Assembly: GCA_045648425.1 (NCBI GenBank)
Contig: JAZRNV010000156.1
Location: 1 to 64,000 of the forward strand
Direction of reading: 5' to 3'
From: RGIG2206 sp045648425
GTDB lineage: Bacteria; Bacillota; Clostridia; Oscillospirales; Acutalibacteraceae
Length of the DNA: 64,000 bases
A model generated the notes under the pieces. It was not told where the DNA came from, ran no database searches, and saw nothing but the letters and a program-made list of their open reading frames with translations. The translations under genes and the position numbers were made by a program. Shown here one piece after another: positions 7,690-16,045 of the stretch (its first letter is position 1; the number at the start of each line of letters is the position of its first letter).

Positions 7690-7992
7690 TCTCCATTCAG
7701 GGACGAAAATACGCTCGTCCCAAAGTTAATGACTTTGAGACGAGCGTTAATTAACATAAGCCCGCGGTACCACTCAAATTGCAGTTAAAAACTGCCACTC
7801 TCGGAATCAAACAATTCCTATGCTTTTACGCAGCAATCACGGAGAGATTCTACTTATCAAAAAGATGTTCTTTCTCTCGGCTCAGAAGCTACAAGCATAA
7901 GCAATTTCCGATGGCTTACACCAACCGCCACCTCTCTGCAGGAAAACGAAGCATACGCCCTCTTCGTCAAAGCCTTTAACTATTAAATTCTA
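7690..7992 (-). promoter_or_regulatory. T-box leader, probable Val (GTA) specifier
   Basis: The T-box core TGAGTGGTACCGCGG sits at 7762-7776. Upstream in the transcript are the stem I purine-rich GCAGAGAGG element and a GAGCCGAGAG segment after the specifier loop. Counting six bases before GAGC gives the specifier GTA at 7890-7892, meaning valine. A terminator hairpin at 7712-7746 lies between the core and the start at 7683. This leader would let uncharged tRNA-Val induce the synthetase, the ATPase and possibly the VOR-ilvE genes. The core is certain, the codon assignment moderately so. Confidence 0.92.
7712..7746 (-). terminator. Conditional terminator of the Val T-box
   Basis: The stem CGCTCGTCtCAAAGT pairs with ACTTTGGGACGAGCG, followed by TATTTTCG on the minus strand. 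The U-tract is short, but its place between T-box core and start codon is typical. Confidence 0.8.
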
Positions 7993-7996
7993 CATA

Positions 7997-8025
7997 ATTC
8001 TATCATTAAATTAATCTACTGTCAA
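7997..8025 (-). promoter_or_regulatory. Promoter of the Val T-box transcript
   Basis: A minus-strand TTGACA (8020-8025) and TAGAAT (7997-8002) are separated by 17 bp. They lie between the stop codon of the upstream synthetase paralogue (8054) and the T-box leader, so the two synthetases are transcribed separately. Confidence 0.8.
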
Positions 8026-8053
8026 TACTTATTTTGATAAAATTATCAATAAA

Positions 8054-10321
8054 TCAAAGTTTGTTTCTCTGAATTTTACCACTAATTGTCTTGGGCAAAC
8101 TATCTCTAAATTCTACAATACGAGGATACTTATAAGGAGCTGTATGTTCCTTTACATAAAGCTGTATCTCTTTTTTAAGTTCTTCAGATGGCTCGGTTCC
8201 TTTAACAAGAACAATACTTGCCTTAACAACCTGTCCCCTGACTTCATCCGGAGCTGCAGAAACACCGCACTCGAGAACGTAAGGAAGTTCCATAATTACG
8301 CTTTCAATCTCGAAAGGTCCTATACGGTATCCCGATGATTTAATAACATCATCCACTCGACCGACATACCAATAGAAGCCGTCTTCATCACGCCAAGCGG
8401 TGTCACCTGTATGATAATATCCATCGTGCCAGACTTCGTCGGTTTTCTCTTGATTTTTATAATATCCGTTAAACAAGCCGCAAGGAACTTTCTCACTGGT
8501 TCTTACAACAATTTCGCCGGTCTCACCGTCATCAACAGGATTTCCGTCTGCGTCAAGAATATCAACATCATAAAGAGGGGTGGGCTTGCCCATTGAACCG
8601 AGTTTGTGTGAACCGCCCATAAGATTAGCAATCACAAGCGTTAGTTCGGTTTGACCGAAGCCCTCCATAATCTGAAGGCCGGTTGCTTTCTCAAATTGCT
8701 TATATACCTCGGGATTAAGTGCCTCACCTGCAGTTGTCATATGTTTGATTGAAGATAAATCATATTTTGAAATATCCTCTTTAACCATCATACGCAGCAT
8801 AGTAGGAGGAGCACAGAAGGTGGAAATTTGATATTTGGCAAACATGGGAAGTATGTCTGATGCTGAAAAACGGTCAAAATCATATGTAAATACGGCGCCT
8901 TCGCACATCCATTGGCCATAAAGTTTACCCCAGAGCGCTTTTCCCCAACCGGTTTCAGAAATGGTGAAGTGAAGTCCGTTTTCACCAACACCATGCCAAT
9001 ATTTAGCAGTAATGTAATGACCAAGAGCATATTTATAGCTGTGAGCAGCAATTTTAGGATAACCTGTAGTGCCGGAAGTAAAGAACATCAGCATTAAATC
9101 ATTGCCGCAGGGAGTGCTGTCATCTCTATAATAATGAGCGCTGTACAGATTGTACTCTTCGTCAAAATCACGCCAACCATCTCGGCTACCACCAACTAAA
9201 ATCTTTGTTTTAAGGGAAGGACAATTCCCCTCTGCAAGCTCTACTTGTTTGGCAACATCACCGTCGTTTGTACAAACGATAGCGCTAACATCAGCCGCAT
9301 TAAAGCGATATTCAAAATCGTGTGCAACAAGTTGATTTGTAGCGGGGATTGCAATTGCACCCAGCTTATGCAAAGCAACAATTGCAAACCAAAACTGATA
9401 GTGACGCTTAAGAACAAGCATTACTCTGTCGCCTTTTTTAATTCCCAGAGACTTAAAATAATTAACACACTGATTGGAAGCGCGCTTAATATCATTAAAG
9501 GTAAAACGTCTTTCAACCTTATCTTTATCAATGTGAATCATTGCAAGCTTTTCTGGTTCTTTGTTTGCTATCGCATCAACAACATCAAAGGCAAAATTAA
9601 ACTTATCTTCATTAATAAAGTCAATTTTTTGCAGATAGCCGTTTTCATCTTCAACGGTGGTAATAAAGTCATCGCAAACTAGCTTTTTGCTCGGCTTATG
9701 AGATGCCTTAAGCGTATCTCTCAACTCAGATTCGTTATTATCTTCACCGGGTAAAACAACTGCTACAAACAAACAATCCTCTCCGTCAACAGCAATCATG
9801 CCGTGAGGAGTTGAGCTGTTATAATAAATACTGTCACCGGCTGACAGATATTCAATATTATCGCCAATTTGAACCTTTAGTTTTCCACTCATTACAAAGT
9901 CAAACTCTTGGCCTGAATGCTTAGAAAGATGTATTGGTTTATTTTGCAGATTTTCATTATATTCATATCGAACCCAATATGGCTCTGCGATTTTTTTACG
10001 AAAGAAAGGTGCAAGGTTTTGAATCTGAATTCCGTCTTCCTTTGCGGTTTCCTGACCCTGTCCTTTACGGGTTACGGTATACGAGGACAAATGTGCGCTT
10101 TGGCCCTCAAGCAAATCAGTAATACCAATATTAAAGGCAATGGAGCATTTATGAATAAAAGAAAAAGGGAAATCTTTTTTTCCTTGTTCATAATCACAGT
10201 ATTCTTCAACCGATACTTCTGTTTTTTCGGCCATCTCTATTTCGGTAAAGCCAAAAATTTCACGCATTTCACGAATTCTAACTGCTACCTCTAACAATTT
10301 TTTGTTATCTACTGTTGCCAT
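8054..10321 (-). CDS. XRE-HTH / cupin / AMP-forming acyl-CoA synthetase fusion, paralogue (Ile T-box gene)
   Basis: A 755-aa paralogue of the protein at 5395-7683 with the same domain order. The HTH is near residues 10-70 (IREMREIFGFTEIEMAEKTE), the cupin near 115-190 (HSGQEFDFVMSGKLKVQ, SAGDSIYYNSSTPHGMIAV) and the adenylate synthetase near 230-755 (FFTSGTTGYPK, GFGQTEL, YHTGD, PKTISGKIQRNKL). Its HTH, cupin and linker differ clearly from the paralogue, while the C-terminal third is almost identical. I chose ATG at 10321, which has AGGAGG 7 nt upstream; a TTG at 10339 would put the ribosome site inside the protein. Its own T-box reads Ile, so 2-methylbutyrate is my best guess for substrate. 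That is inference. Confidence 0.88.
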   Translation of the reverse strand: MATVDNKKLLEVAVRIREMREIFGFTEIEMAEKTEVSVEEYCDYEQGKKDFPFSFIHKCSIAFNIGITDLLEGQSAHLSSYTVTRKGQGQETAKEDGIQIQNLAPFFRKKIAEPYWVRYEYNENLQNKPIHLSKHSGQEFDFVMSGKLKVQIGDNIEYLSAGDSIYYNSSTPHGMIAVDGEDCLFVAVVLPGEDNNESELRDTLKASHKPSKKLVCDDFITTVEDENGYLQKIDFINEDKFNFAFDVVDAIANKEPEKLAMIHIDKDKVERRFTFNDIKRASNQCVNYFKSLGIKKGDRVMLVLKRHYQFWFAIVALHKLGAIAIPATNQLVAHDFEYRFNAADVSAIVCTNDGDVAKQVELAEGNCPSLKTKILVGGSRDGWRDFDEEYNLYSAHYYRDDSTPCGNDLMLMFFTSGTTGYPKIAAHSYKYALGHYITAKYWHGVGENGLHFTISETGWGKALWGKLYGQWMCEGAVFTYDFDRFSASDILPMFAKYQISTFCAPPTMLRMMVKEDISKYDLSSIKHMTTAGEALNPEVYKQFEKATGLQIMEGFGQTELTLVIANLMGGSHKLGSMGKPTPLYDVDILDADGNPVDDGETGEIVVRTSEKVPCGLFNGYYKNQEKTDEVWHDGYYHTGDTAWRDEDGFYWYVGRVDDVIKSSGYRIGPFEIESVIMELPYVLECGVSAAPDEVRGQVVKASIVLVKGTEPSEELKKEIQLYVKEHTAPYKYPRIVEFRDSLPKTISGKIQRNKL

Positions 10322-10339
10322 ATTTATCCTCCTTTTCAA

Positions 10340-10608
10340 AATAAAACAGTCGTCTCAAACCATTGAGACGACTGTGTAAATTCACATCCGCGGTACCACT
10401 CAATTTGCAGATAACTGCCACTCTAGGATCTAACAATCCCTTTGCCTTTACGCAGCTTCACGGGAGACGTCTACTAAGCACAGCTGTTCGGATCTCCAGC
10501 TCGGAAGTGATGGGCTAAAATGAATAATAGTTATCGGCTTTCACCAAACACCGACTCTCTGCAAACTACTGATTCAAAGCCGTCTTCGTCATAGCTTTTG
10601 AATATTTT
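10340..10608 (-). promoter_or_regulatory. T-box leader, probable Ile (ATC) specifier
   Basis: The T-box core TGAGTGGTACCGCGG is at 10388-10402. Stem I shows AGAGAGTCGGTG and a GGTGAAAGCCGA apical segment. The specifier loop reads CCC-ATC-ACTTCC-GAGC, giving ATC (isoleucine) at 10509-10511, followed by the usual A. A strong terminator hairpin lies at 10346-10375. It controls the synthetase paralogue starting at 10321. This is the clearest of the three specifier assignments. Confidence 0.94.
10346..10375 (-). terminator. Conditional terminator of the Ile T-box
   Basis: The 12-bp stem ACAGTCGTCTCA pairs with TGAGACGACTGT across a short loop and is followed by TTTATTTT on the minus strand, ahead of the start codon at 10321. 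Confidence 0.88.
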
Positions 10609-10613
10609 TCAAT

Positions 10614-10642
10614 AATATAGCATATTGAAAATCATTTGTCAA
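10614..10642 (-). promoter_or_regulatory. Promoter of the Ile T-box transcript
   Basis: A minus-strand TTGACA (10637-10642) lies 17 bp from TATATT (10614-10619), with a TG just before the -10. It sits directly after the fhs stop codon. Confidence 0.8.
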
Positions 10643-10659
10643 TAGAAAACAGCAAAAAA

Positions 10660-12336
10660 TCAGAACAAACCGGTGATTTTGCCATCTGCATCAACATCAA
10701 TTCTTTCGGCTGCAGGTGATTTCGGCAAGCCGGGCATTGTTAGAATATCACCTGTAAGTACAACAATAAATCCTGCACCTGCAGAGATTTTTACGTTCTT
10801 TACAGTAACGGTAAAATTCTCGGGTGCACCAAGTTTAGTTGGGTCATCAGAAAAGCTGTACTGAGTTTTTGCTATACATACAGGGCATTTATCAAAGCCA
10901 AGCTTTGTAAGCTGTTCAATTTGTTTTTTTGCTGCAGGCATAACTGTGATGCCATCGCCACCGTAAACATTTTTTACAACAGCTTCAATCTTGCTTTCGA
11001 TTGTTCCGTCAAGATCGTAAGAAAAGGTAAAATCGCCCTTTTCTTCTTCACAAAGTCGAACAACCTCTTTGGCCATTTCGATTCCGCCTTTGCCGCCATC
11101 TGCCCAAACTGTGGAGAGAACGGTATTTACACCAAGCTCACGGCATTTTTTGATAATAAAATCAATTTCAGCATCGGTGTCGGTTGGGAATCTGTTAACA
11201 GCAACAACACAAGGAAGCTTATACACATTCTTTATGTTAGAAACATGACGTAAAAGATTGGGTATTCCCTTTTCAAGAGCAACCAAATCTTCATTACCGA
11301 GTTCTGTTTTGGCAAGACCACCATGCATTTTAAGAGCGCGAACGGTAGCAACAACTACAACTGCATCCGGAGTAAGACCTGCCATACGGCATTTGATATC
11401 AAGGAATTTCTCTGCACCCAAATCTGCACCAAAGCCGGCCTCGGTTACAGTATAATCACCCATTTTAAGAGCGAGTCTTGTAGCCATAACAGAGTTGCAG
11501 CCATGGGCAATGTTTGCAAAAGGACCGCCGTGAACAAAAGCAGGTGTTCCTTCAAGAGTTTGAACAAGATTTGGTTTGATGGCATCCTTAAGCAATGCGG
11601 TCATGGCTCCTGCAGCATTAAGTTGACCGCAGGTTACGGGTTCATCGTTAAAGGTATAGCCGACAATAATTCGCGATAATCTTTCTTTAAGGTCTGTTAT
11701 TGAGCTGGAAAGACATAAAATTGCCATAATTTCACTTGCTACAGTAATATCAAAACCATCCTCACGGGGTACACCGTTTGCTTTTCCGCCCATACCGTCA
11801 ATAACAAAACGGAGCTGGCGGTCATTCATATCTACGCAGCGCTTCCAGGTAATTTTACGTACGTCAATACCAAGAGCATTTCCCTGCTGAATGTGATTAT
11901 CAAGCATAGCTGCAAGCAAATTATTTGCAGCGCCGATAGCGTGAAAGTCGCCTGTAAAATGAAGATTAATATCTTCCATAGGCACTACTTGAGCATATCC
12001 GCCTCCGGCTGCACCGCCTTTAACGCCGAAAACAGGTCCAAGTGAGGGTTCACGAAGGGCAACGGTAACATCCTTACCGATGAGTTTCAAACCATCGGCC
12101 AAGCCAATTGTGGTAGTTGTTTTTCCTTCGCCTGCAGGAGTAGGAGTAATTGCAGTAACAAGAATTAGTTTTCCATCTTTGCGGTCGGTCTCACTAAGCA
12201 AAGATAAATCAATTTTAGCTTTATAATTGCCGTATTGCTCTATGTATTTTTCGTCAACATGAGCTGCCGCAGCAATTTCTTTGATATGCTTCATTTTGCA
12301 CGCCTGAGCGATTTCAATATCAGATAGAAATGCCAT
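10660..12336 (-). CDS. fhs: Formate--tetrahydrofolate ligase
   Basis: This 558-aa enzyme makes 10-formyl-THF from formate, THF and ATP in the cytoplasm. The ATP loop is TPTPAGEGKTTTTIGLADGL near residue 62, followed by REPSLGPVFGVKGGAAGGG and the conserved HFTGDFHAIGAANNLLAA. Length and motifs are normal for the family. It is the last gene of the purine operon, 15 bp after purL. The position makes sense because PurN and the AICAR transformylase upstream both use 10-formyl-THF. It could also feed one-carbon metabolism in general. The next transcription unit has its own promoter immediately downstream. Confidence 0.97.
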   Translation of the reverse strand: MAFLSDIEIAQACKMKHIKEIAAAAHVDEKYIEQYGNYKAKIDLSLLSETDRKDGKLILVTAITPTPAGEGKTTTTIGLADGLKLIGKDVTVALREPSLGPVFGVKGGAAGGGYAQVVPMEDINLHFTGDFHAIGAANNLLAAMLDNHIQQGNALGIDVRKITWKRCVDMNDRQLRFVIDGMGGKANGVPREDGFDITVASEIMAILCLSSSITDLKERLSRIIVGYTFNDEPVTCGQLNAAGAMTALLKDAIKPNLVQTLEGTPAFVHGGPFANIAHGCNSVMATRLALKMGDYTVTEAGFGADLGAEKFLDIKCRMAGLTPDAVVVVATVRALKMHGGLAKTELGNEDLVALEKGIPNLLRHVSNIKNVYKLPCVVAVNRFPTDTDAEIDFIIKKCRELGVNTVLSTVWADGGKGGIEMAKEVVRLCEEEKGDFTFSYDLDGTIESKIEAVVKNVYGGDGITVMPAAKKQIEQLTKLGFDKCPVCIAKTQYSFSDDPTKLGAPENFTVTVKNVKISAGAGFIVVLTGDILTMPGLPKSPAAERIDVDADGKITGLF

Positions 12337-12351
12337 ATCTATACCCCCAAA

Positions 12352-15300
12352 TTACTTTTTAAAATATTTAACTGCAGATTCAAACATGCGAATGTCATAA
12401 TTGCCCGGTACATTAGCATAGAGACCTTTACCAATTCTCTCACTGTGACCCATTTTACCGAACACGCGGCCGTCAGGAGAAGTAATGCCTTCGATAGCAT
12501 ACATAGAATCGTTAGGATTGAAGTGTACATCTGTGGTAGCATTACCATTCAGGTCAACGTACTGAGTTGCAATTTGACCATTTTCAGCAAGCTGTTTGAT
12601 AAGAGCTTCATCAGCGATAAATCGACCTTCACCGTGAGAAATCGGAACATTATAAACATCTCCCACATTGGTCAAACTGAGCCATGGGGATTTATTTGAT
12701 GCGATTCTTGTGCGAACAATACGTGACTGGTGACGTGCAATGGTGTTAAAGGTAAGAGTCGGGCAATTCTCATCAGTATCTATAATTTTACCGTAAGGAA
12801 CAAGACCGAGCTTAATAAGCGCTTGGAATCCGTTGCAAATACCGCACATAAGTCCATCACGATTATCAAGCAAATCGGTGACACCCTCTTTGATTGCAGC
12901 ATTGCGGAAAAACGCAGTAATAAATTTACCGCTGCCATCAGGTTCATCACCACCGGAGAATCCGCCGGGGATGAAAATCATCTGTGCTTCCTTAAGTTTG
13001 GTTGCAAAGGTTTCTACACTTTCTTGAATGTCAGAAGCAGAAAGATTCTTAATCACAATGATTTCGGGCTCTGCCCCTGCGTCACGAACAGCTTTAGCAG
13101 AATCATACTCGCAGTTAGTGCCGGGGAAAGCAGGAATCAAAACCTTGGGCTTTGCTACCATTATTGCAGGTGCTACCCTATTTTCTGCAGTGTAATCAAA
13201 GTTGCAAACAGGAGCTTTGGAATCGGGAATGTTGCAGCTGTAAACACTTTCAAGTTTATTCTCATAAATGTTAAGAATATCGCTTAAAGCAATCTTATCT
13301 GCTTTATAAGAAATTGCAGCATCGTCGGTTACAAAACCGATTAACATTGCGTCATCAACATTCTCGGTAACCTCAACAACAAATGAACCGTAATTGTATC
13401 CGAAAATATCTTCAACAGTAAGCTCATCATTGTATTTAAAGCCAAAGCCGTTACCAAAGCACATTTTCATCACAGCTTCAGCAACACCACCTATTGTGGG
13501 AGTGTAGCAAGCAACAGCTTTACCGCTTCTCATAAGCTGAGTAACCTTATTAAATACGCCTATGAGCGATTCGGTTATAGGAAGACCGTTTTCATCAAAA
13601 TCGGGCTTAATAAGAACGACCTTATTGCCTGCGGTTTTAAATTCAGGCGATATAACCTCATCTGTTTTTCCTGTTGTTACAGCAAATGAAACTAAGGTTG
13701 GAGGAACATCCAGATCTTCAAAGCTACCACTCATAGAGTCTTTACCGCCGATAGAACCGATGCCAAGCTCGAGCTGTGCATTGAATGCGCCAAGCAAAGC
13801 AGCAAGGGGCTTACCCCAACGCTTGCCGTCTTTTCCTGGATGTTCAAAATACTCCTGGAAGGTTAAATATACATCTTCAAAAGAAGCGCCGGTAGCAATA
13901 AGCTTAGAAACAGATTCAACTACAGCCAAATAAGCACCGTGATAGGGGCTTTTTTCGGTAATAAAAGGATTGTATCCCCAAGACATATACGAACAGGTAT
14001 CTGTATGCTTCTTTTCCACAGAAACCTTTTGAACCATCGCCTGAATGGGAGTCAACTGATTTTTACCACCAAAAGGCATAAGAACAGTGCCTGCGCCGAT
14101 GGTGGAGTCAAAACGCTCAGAAAGTCCACGCTTTGAACAAATGTTAAGGTCATCGGCAAGAGCTTTGTAGTTATCTGCAAAGCTACCTGATACCTCTTTA
14201 ACAACGCTGCCGGATTTTGCAGGGGTAATATCAATGTGCTTATCAGCACCGTTTGAATTAAGAAACTCACGGCTGATATCTACAATTTTATTACCATTCC
14301 AGTTCATTACAAGTCTGGGCTCTGCCTTTACAACTGCAACGGGGAATGCTTGCAAGTTTTCTGTATGAGCAAGCTCGAGGAATCTATCAACGTTTTCGGG
14401 CTCAACTACAACTGCCATACGTTCTTGCGACTCACTGATAGCAAGCTCAGTACCGTCAAGACCTTCGTATTTTTTGGGCACTGCGTTAAGATCAATTTCA
14501 AGACCGTCTGCAAGCTCACCTATAGCAACTGAAACGCCGCCTGCACCAAAGTCGTTACAACGCTTAATCATTCTTGTTGCTTCAGGATTGCGGAATAATC
14601 TTTGAAGCTTACGCTCTTCGGGAGCATTACCTTTTTGAACCTCTGCACCGCAGGTTTCAACCGATTGAGCTGTATGTGCCTTTGAAGAGCCGGTTGCACC
14701 GCCGATACCGTCACGGCCAGTACTGCCACCTAACAAAATAACAACGTCATCAGGCGAAGGAACTTCTCTGCGAACATTTTCTGCGGGAGCAGCTGCAATT
14801 ACAGCACCAATTTCCATACGCTTTGCAGCGTAGCCGTCGTGATAAAGTTCATCAACAATGCCTGTTGCGAGACCGATTTGGTTGCCATATGATGAATAAC
14901 CGGCAGCAGCAGTAGTAACAATTTTTCTTTGGGGCAATTTGCCTTTTATTGTTTCGCTAACGGGCTTAAGAGGATCGGCTGCACCTGTTACACGCATTGC
15001 TCCGTAAACATATGAACGGCCAGAAAGCGGGTCACGAATAGCGCCGCCAATACATGTAGCAGCACCGCCGAAGGGCTCAATTTCAGTAGGATGGTTATGA
15101 GTTTCATTTTTAAACAAGAGAAGCCAAGGTTCGACAACTCCGTCGACCTCAACATCAATTTTGACGGTGCAAGCATTAATTTCTTCAGATTCATCCAATT
15201 TATCCAGCTTGCCTTGAGTTTTAAGATATTTGACAGCAACTGTAGCCAAATCCATAAGGCAGATCGGCTTAGTTCTGCCAAGCTCTTTTCTAACAGAAAT

Positions 15301-16044
15301 ATATCTGTTATATGCATCTTGCAAAAGCTTGTCTTCGAATTTAACGCTGTCAATAACAGTAAGAAAAGTTGTATGACGGCAGTGATCAGACCAATATGTA
15401 TCTATCATTCTGATTTCGGTAATGGTAGGATTGCGCTTTTCGGATTTGAAATAATCCTGACAAAACGCAATATCATCTGCATCCATAGCCAAGCCATAAT
15501 CAGAAACAAACTGTTCTAATCCCTTGCGATCCAATTCTATAAATCCATCAAGGGTTCTTACAGTTGTGGGAATATCATATTGTACGTGTAAGGTTTCGGG
15601 CAAACCAAGACTTGCTTCTCTGGCTTCAACCGGGTTTATAACATATTTTTTAATTTCCGAAATATCTTCGTCAGACAAATCACCGTAAAGGGCATAAACC
15701 TTTGCAGAACGAACGGTAGGACGGTCGCCCTGAGATATTATTTGAATGCACTGTGCTGCAGAATCAGCTCTTTGGTCAAACTGACCGGGCAAGAATTCAA
15801 CAGCAAAAACAAAAGCATCAGCACAATCTATTTCTTCAGATACAATATCCAACTGCGGCTCTGAAAACACTGTCAATTTAGCATAATCAAACAGTTCCTC
15901 ACTAATGTTTTCTGCATCATAGCGGTTAAACAATCTAACGTCATCAAGCGAATTGATTCCTAATAAATTGCGTACATCATTAAGTAATGCTCTTGCCTCG
16001 TTAGCAAGCTCTTTTTTCTTTTCAACAAAAACTCTGAAAACCAT
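12352..16044 (-). CDS. purL: Phosphoribosylformylglycinamidine synthase, single-chain
   Basis: At 1230 aa this is the large one-polypeptide FGAM synthase, with synthetase halves and a C-terminal glutaminase, rather than the PurS/Q/L complex. It converts FGAR, ATP and glutamine to FGAM. Visible segments include TYWSDHCRHTTF near residue 215, NETHNHPTEIEPFGGAATC near residue 305, and ELGIGSIGGKDSMSG in the second half. The class I amidotransferase is at about 970-1230, with FPGTNCEYDSA, the nucleophile in CGICNGFQ and ISHGEGRF. The start has GGGGAGAAG upstream. It begins one base after the purD stop. No missing catalytic residue is evident. Confidence 0.97.
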   Translation of the reverse strand: MVFRVFVEKKKELANEARALLNDVRNLLGINSLDDVRLFNRYDAENISEELFDYAKLTVFSEPQLDIVSEEIDCADAFVFAVEFLPGQFDQRADSAAQCIQIISQGDRPTVRSAKVYALYGDLSDEDISEIKKYVINPVEAREASLGLPETLHVQYDIPTTVRTLDGFIELDRKGLEQFVSDYGLAMDADDIAFCQDYFKSEKRNPTITEIRMIDTYWSDHCRHTTFLTVIDSVKFEDKLLQDAYNRYISVRKELGRTKPICLMDLATVAVKYLKTQGKLDKLDESEEINACTVKIDVEVDGVVEPWLLLFKNETHNHPTEIEPFGGAATCIGGAIRDPLSGRSYVYGAMRVTGAADPLKPVSETIKGKLPQRKIVTTAAAGYSSYGNQIGLATGIVDELYHDGYAAKRMEIGAVIAAAPAENVRREVPSPDDVVILLGGSTGRDGIGGATGSSKAHTAQSVETCGAEVQKGNAPEERKLQRLFRNPEATRMIKRCNDFGAGGVSVAIGELADGLEIDLNAVPKKYEGLDGTELAISESQERMAVVVEPENVDRFLELAHTENLQAFPVAVVKAEPRLVMNWNGNKIVDISREFLNSNGADKHIDITPAKSGSVVKEVSGSFADNYKALADDLNICSKRGLSERFDSTIGAGTVLMPFGGKNQLTPIQAMVQKVSVEKKHTDTCSYMSWGYNPFITEKSPYHGAYLAVVESVSKLIATGASFEDVYLTFQEYFEHPGKDGKRWGKPLAALLGAFNAQLELGIGSIGGKDSMSGSFEDLDVPPTLVSFAVTTGKTDEVISPEFKTAGNKVVLIKPDFDENGLPITESLIGVFNKVTQLMRSGKAVACYTPTIGGVAEAVMKMCFGNGFGFKYNDELTVEDIFGYNYGSFVVEVTENVDDAMLIGFVTDDAAISYKADKIALSDILNIYENKLESVYSCNIPDSKAPVCNFDYTAENRVAPAIMVAKPKVLIPAFPGTNCEYDSAKAVRDAGAEPEIIVIKNLSASDIQESVETFATKLKEAQMIFIPGGFSGGDEPDGSGKFITAFFRNAAIKEGVTDLLDNRDGLMCGICNGFQALIKLGLVPYGKIIDTDENCPTLTFNTIARHQSRIVRTRIASNKSPWLSLTNVGDVYNVPISHGEGRFIADEALIKQLAENGQIATQYVDLNGNATTDVHFNPNDSMYAIEGITSPDGRVFGKMGHSERIGKGLYANVPGNYDIRMFESAVKYFKK

Positions 16045-16045
16045 A

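Noticed and set aside
9245..9682. 145-codon plus-strand frame opposite the second synthetase
   Set aside because: Antisense shadow of a well-supported gene, with no ribosome site and no known motifs.
10322..10339. TTG start for the second synthetase
   Set aside because: It would include the AGGAGG ribosome site in the coding part; ATG at 10321 is well placed.
12730..13287. 185-codon plus-strand frame opposite purL
   Set aside because: Antisense shadow within purL; composition mirrors the sense gene.
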